Shown one piece after another: positions 61,236 through 64,000 of a stretch of DNA of 64,000 nucleotides. Each line of letters starts with the position of its first letter. Position 1 is the stretch's first letter. The position numbers and the translations under genes are program-made. The stretch lies in NCBI RefSeq assembly GCF_026625765.1, contig NZ_CP113062.1, positions 3,472,001 through 3,536,000 on the forward strand, written 5' to 3'. The notes under the pieces are model-generated. The model made no database searches and was not told the origin of the DNA. It saw nothing but the letters and a program-made list of their open reading frames with translations. This DNA is from Frigoribacterium sp. SL97 (GTDB lineage: Bacteria; Actinomycetota; Actinomycetes; Actinomycetales; Microbacteriaceae).

Positions 61236-62024
61236 TCACGCCTCCTCGACGACCTCTGCCCCGGCGTCGGGCACGAAGCGGTAGCCCATGCCGAGCACCG
61301 TGACGAGGTGTCGCGGTGCGGCCGGCACGGGTTCGAGCTTCTTGCGGAGTTGCGCGAAGTAGAGCCTCAGGTAGCCGGTGTCCTTCGCGTGGAAGGGGCC
61401 CCAGACCTCGGTCAGGATGGTCTCGCGCGTGATCAGCTTGTCGGGGCTGTGCAGCAACAGCTCGAGGATCTTCCACTCGGTCGGCGTCAGCCGGACGGCC
61501 GTGCCGCCGCTGCCCGCGCCGCCGCCCGCACCCGCGCCGCCGCGCGCACCCGCGCCGCCGCCCGCGCCGCCGCCCGGACGACGGACCACGGTCTTCGCCG
61601 CGAGGTCGACCTGTACGTCGCCGAACGTGACCACGGGCTGCTCGTCGTCGGTGCCCGAGGGCAACCGGCGGGTCTGCGCCCGGATGCGGGCGAGCAGCTC
61701 GTCCATCGAGAAGGGCTTCGTGACGTAGTCGTCGGCGCCCGCGTCCAACGCCTCGACCTTGTCGGCGGCGTCGGTGCGGCCCGACACGACGAGGATGGGC
61801 ACGGTCGACCAGCCGCGCAGACCGGTGATCACCTCGACCCCGTCGAGATGGGGCATGCCGAGGTCGAGCATGACGAGGTCGGGGTGCCGGCTCGCCGCGA
61901 GGTCGAGCGCCTCCCGCCCGTCGGCGGCCGTGAAGACGTCGTAGCCGCGCGCGCCGAGGGTCACCTTGAGCGCCCGCAGGATCTGCGGGTCGTCGTCGGC
62001 GATCAGGATCTTCACGGCGCTCAC
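61236..62024 (-). CDS. kdpE: KdpE-type response regulator
   Basis: A 262-residue OmpR/PhoB-family regulator. The receiver domain has phospho-acceptor Asp54 and Lys103 (KPFS). The winged-helix domain includes TPTEWKILELLL and TEVWGP, typical of KdpE. A Gly/Ala-only insertion (about residues 151-174) sits before the winged helix and is absent from usual KdpE proteins. GTG 62024 overlaps the kdpD stop. Probably activates the transporter gene that follows. Confidence 0.9.
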   Translation of the reverse strand: MSAVKILIADDDPQILRALKVTLGARGYDVFTAADGREALDLAASRHPDLVMLDLGMPHLDGVEVITGLRGWSTVPILVVSGRTDAADKVEALDAGADDYVTKPFSMDELLARIRAQTRRLPSGTDDEQPVVTFGDVQVDLAAKTVVRRPGGGAGGGAGARGGAGAGGGAGSGGTAVRLTPTEWKILELLLHSPDKLITRETILTEVWGPFHAKDTGYLRLYFAQLRKKLEPVPAAPRHLVTVLGMGYRFVPDAGAEVVEEA

Positions 62025-64000
62025 GTGGCCGACCGTACCCGATCGGCCTCGCCTGCCCCGCCCGGCCCGGCCTCGCCTGCCCCGCCCGGCCCGGGCACCA
62101 CCGGCAGCCCGACCACCATGGTCAACCCGCCGCCGGGGGTGTCGTCGAGTGCGAGCGTGCCGCCCATCGCCTCGACGAAGCCCTTGCTGAGCGCCAGCCC
62201 GAGCCCGAGGCCCGTGCCGTTGTCGGTGTCGCCCAGCCGCTGGAACGCGACGAGGATCTCGTCCCGCCGTTCGACCGGGACCCCGGGGCCGCGGTCCACG
62301 ACCCGCAGCTCGACCCGGTCGCCGAAGGCGCTCGTCGAGATGCGGACGCTCGCGTCCGGCGGCGAGTGGCGCAGGGCGTTGTCGAGCAGGTTGACGACCA
62401 CGCGCTGCAACAGCACGGCGTCGGCCCGCACGGGCGGCACCGTCGCCCGCAGCGCGAGCTCGACGTCGGCCGGCCCGAGGCCGAGCTCGTCGAGGGCGCC
62501 GAGCACGACCTCGTCGACGTCGACGTCCGCGGGCGTCACGGCGAGGGCCCCGGCCTGCACGCGGCTGACGTCGAGCAGGTCGGTGACCAGGGTCGAGAGC
62601 GAGTCGAGGCTCTCGTGGGCGGTGGACAGCAGCTCGTCCCGGTCGGAGTCGCTCCAGGCGACGTCGGTCTGCCGCAGTCCGCTGACGGCGGCCGTCGCGG
62701 CGGCCAGCGGACGACGCAGGTCGTGACCGACGGCGGCGAGCAGGGCGCTGCGCATGCGGTCGACCTCGGCGAGCGGGGCGACCTGGCCTGCGGCCCGGCT
62801 CAGCTCGGAATGAGCGAGGGCCGCCTCGACCTGCGCCGCGACGACGTCCAGGAGGCGCCGGTCGGCCGCCTGCAGTTCGGGTCCGGTCAGCTCGAGGGTC
62901 GCGTCGGCGCCCGCGGCGATCGACGTGGTGGTCCCGGCCGGGGACCCGGCTCCGGGACGGCCGTCGTCGGCGAGCCGCGCCTCCCCGATCTCGACCCCGC
63001 CCTGGACGACGCGCACCCGGGTCATGCCCAGGGCCTCGCGGGTGCGGCCGATCAGGGCCTGCAGGGCGTCCTGGCCGCGCAGCACGCTCCCCGCGACCGT
63101 GGCGAGCAGCTCGGTCTCGGCGAGCGCCCGGGCGGCGGCACGGCTGCGTCGTGCGGCCTGGTCGACCACGTAGCTGACGATCGCGGCGTTGAGCACGTAC
63201 AGCACGAGTGCCGCCAGGTGCAGCGGCTCGGCGATGGTCAGCTGGTAGATCGGCGCGATGAAGAACAGGTCGAGCGTCACGCCCGAGAGCAGCGCCGCGA
63301 GCAGGGCCGGCCAGATGCCGCCCGTGACGGCGACCACCACGACCAGCAGCTGGAAGACCAGCACGGTGCCCGCGATGCCGTCCTCCGAGCGGTGCCCGGC
63401 CAGCAGCCCGGTGAGCAGCGGCCCGGCCACGAGGGCGAGCACGAACCCGGCGATCACGCGGCGTCGCGACAGGGCCCCGCCGAGTCGCGGCAGCACCCGG
63501 TCGCGTCCGGCCGAGGAGTGGGTGACGATGTGCACGTCGATGCGTCCCGACTCGCGGATCACCGTCGAGCCGATGCCGGGCCCGGTCAACGCCGCGGCCA
63601 GGCGCCCCCGCCGGCTGACGCCGATGACGAGCTGCGAGGCGTTGACCCCGCGGGCGAAGGCGACGAGCGCGCGGGGCACGTCCGAGCCGACGACCTGGTG
63701 GTACGTGCCGCCGAGCTTCTCGACCAGGGCCCGCTGCGCCGCCAGGGCACCCGGCGCTCCCTGCCGGAGACCGTCCTGCGCACTGACGTGCACGGCGACG
63801 AGTTCCCCTCCGGAGGACCGGGCGGCGATGCGGGCGCCCCGCCTGATCAGCGTCTCGCCCTCGGGGCCGCCGGTCAGGGCGACGACGACGCGCTCCCGGG
63901 CCTCCCAGGTGCTGTCGATGCCGTGCTCGTCGCGGTACGCCTTCAGCGCGCTGTCCACCTCGTCGGCCAGCCAGAGCAGCGCCAGCTCGCGGAGGGCCGT
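62021..64000 (-). CDS. kdpD: KdpD sensor kinase (partial, 5' end outside the window)
   Basis: At least 660 residues of a KdpD-type osmosensitive potassium sensor kinase. The reading frame runs past base 64000 (TALRELALLWLADEV upstream), so the N-terminal KdpD sensor is cut off. Present: the USP-like domain (VVVALTGGPEGETLIRRGARI), four transmembrane helices, a GAF-like segment, the histidine-phosphotransfer motif AAVGHDLRRPLAA, and ATPase N/G boxes (NLLDNALRHSP, VDRGPGVP, GLGLGLALSKG). Stop overlaps kdpE. Confidence 0.92.
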   Translation of the reverse strand, partial: TALRELALLWLADEVDSALKAYRDEHGIDSTWEARERVVVALTGGPEGETLIRRGARIAARSSGGELVAVHVSAQDGLRQGAPGALAAQRALVEKLGGTYHQVVGSDVPRALVAFARGVNASQLVIGVSRRGRLAAALTGPGIGSTVIRESGRIDVHIVTHSSAGRDRVLPRLGGALSRRRVIAGFVLALVAGPLLTGLLAGHRSEDGIAGTVLVFQLLVVVVAVTGGIWPALLAALLSGVTLDLFFIAPIYQLTIAEPLHLAALVLYVLNAAIVSYVVDQAARRSRAAARALAETELLATVAGSVLRGQDALQALIGRTREALGMTRVRVVQGGVEIGEARLADDGRPGAGSPAGTTTSIAAGADATLELTGPELQAADRRLLDVVAAQVEAALAHSELSRAAGQVAPLAEVDRMRSALLAAVGHDLRRPLAAATAAVSGLRQTDVAWSDSDRDELLSTAHESLDSLSTLVTDLLDVSRVQAGALAVTPADVDVDEVVLGALDELGLGPADVELALRATVPPVRADAVLLQRVVVNLLDNALRHSPPDASVRISTSAFGDRVELRVVDRGPGVPVERRDEILVAFQRLGDTDNGTGLGLGLALSKGFVEAMGGTLALDDTPGGGLTMVVGLPVVPGPGGAGEAGPGGAGEADRVRSAT

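Overview
The window is very GC-rich, densely coded actinobacterial chromosome. GTG starts, ATGA/GTGA gene overlaps and leaderless -10 boxes are all common. Gene content (paired LacI/ABC sugar loci, a four-carbon acid sugar locus, an Asp23 stress locus, KdpDE, GlgX, a ytfQRT-yjfF type importer) suggests a plant- or surface-associated member of the Microbacteriaceae. That placement is inferred from style and content, not from a search. I see no insertion sequence, prophage, rRNA or CRISPR array. One tRNA gene is present (tRNA-Arg with anticodon ACG, 42208-42280, minus strand).

Layout. 1-9.1 kb: a LacI regulator, an SDR dehydrogenase, and a glycoside import/hydrolysis operon (binding protein, two permeases, GH3 glycosidase) with its own divergent LacI regulator. 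9.2-10.6 kb: a two-gene HTH plus nucleotidyltransferase pair that looks like an abortive-infection or toxin-antitoxin module. 10.8-16.7 kb: an acid-sugar locus with a MatC-like carrier, an SAF-type oxidoreductase, a DUF1537 kinase, a class II aldolase and a DeoR regulator. 16.7-23.2 kb: a five-gene chain of SpoIIE-type phosphatase, BcsA-like glycan synthase, STAS protein, RsbW-like kinase and a glycosidase-OpgC fusion. 23.3-23.9 kb: parDE. 24-30.1 kb: an envelope-stress locus with a seven-gene Asp23/Gls24 and membrane-protein operon, divergent from a sigma-factor operon.

30.2-42.3 kb: a hexulose-phosphate synthase, an ATPase-LuxR fusion regulator, a galactofuranose-type ABC importer with a second stand-alone ATPase and a LacI regulator, an AmiS/UreI channel, an acyl-CoA-dehydrogenase-like flavoprotein, then twin terminators and the tRNA. 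42.4-55.5 kb: mostly housekeeping single genes (ArsR-MFS pair, PAP2 phosphatase, a frameshifted VIT1 transporter, DUF429, GNAT, YchJ, metallophosphoesterase, epimerase, HAD phosphatase, PabC-like lyase). 55.6-64 kb: GlgX, an AbiEi/DUF559-like protein, and a KdpD-KdpE pair with an APC/KUP-like transporter replacing kdpFABC.

The best candidate for an undescribed system is 16.7-23.2 kb. Partner-switching proteins (phosphatase, STAS, kinase) are translationally chained to a cellulose-synthase-like enzyme. That enzyme has a roughly 145-residue insertion inside its catalytic domain and no visible PilZ domain. The chain ends in a fused glycosidase/acyltransferase. I infer post-translational stress control of a secreted, acylated glycan. 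Two sequence-level patterns also stand out. The 10-mer GGAGGCGCGG recurs far more often than composition predicts and is often paired as a terminator stem. A family of 56-68 bp two-tier palindromes sits mainly at gene ends.
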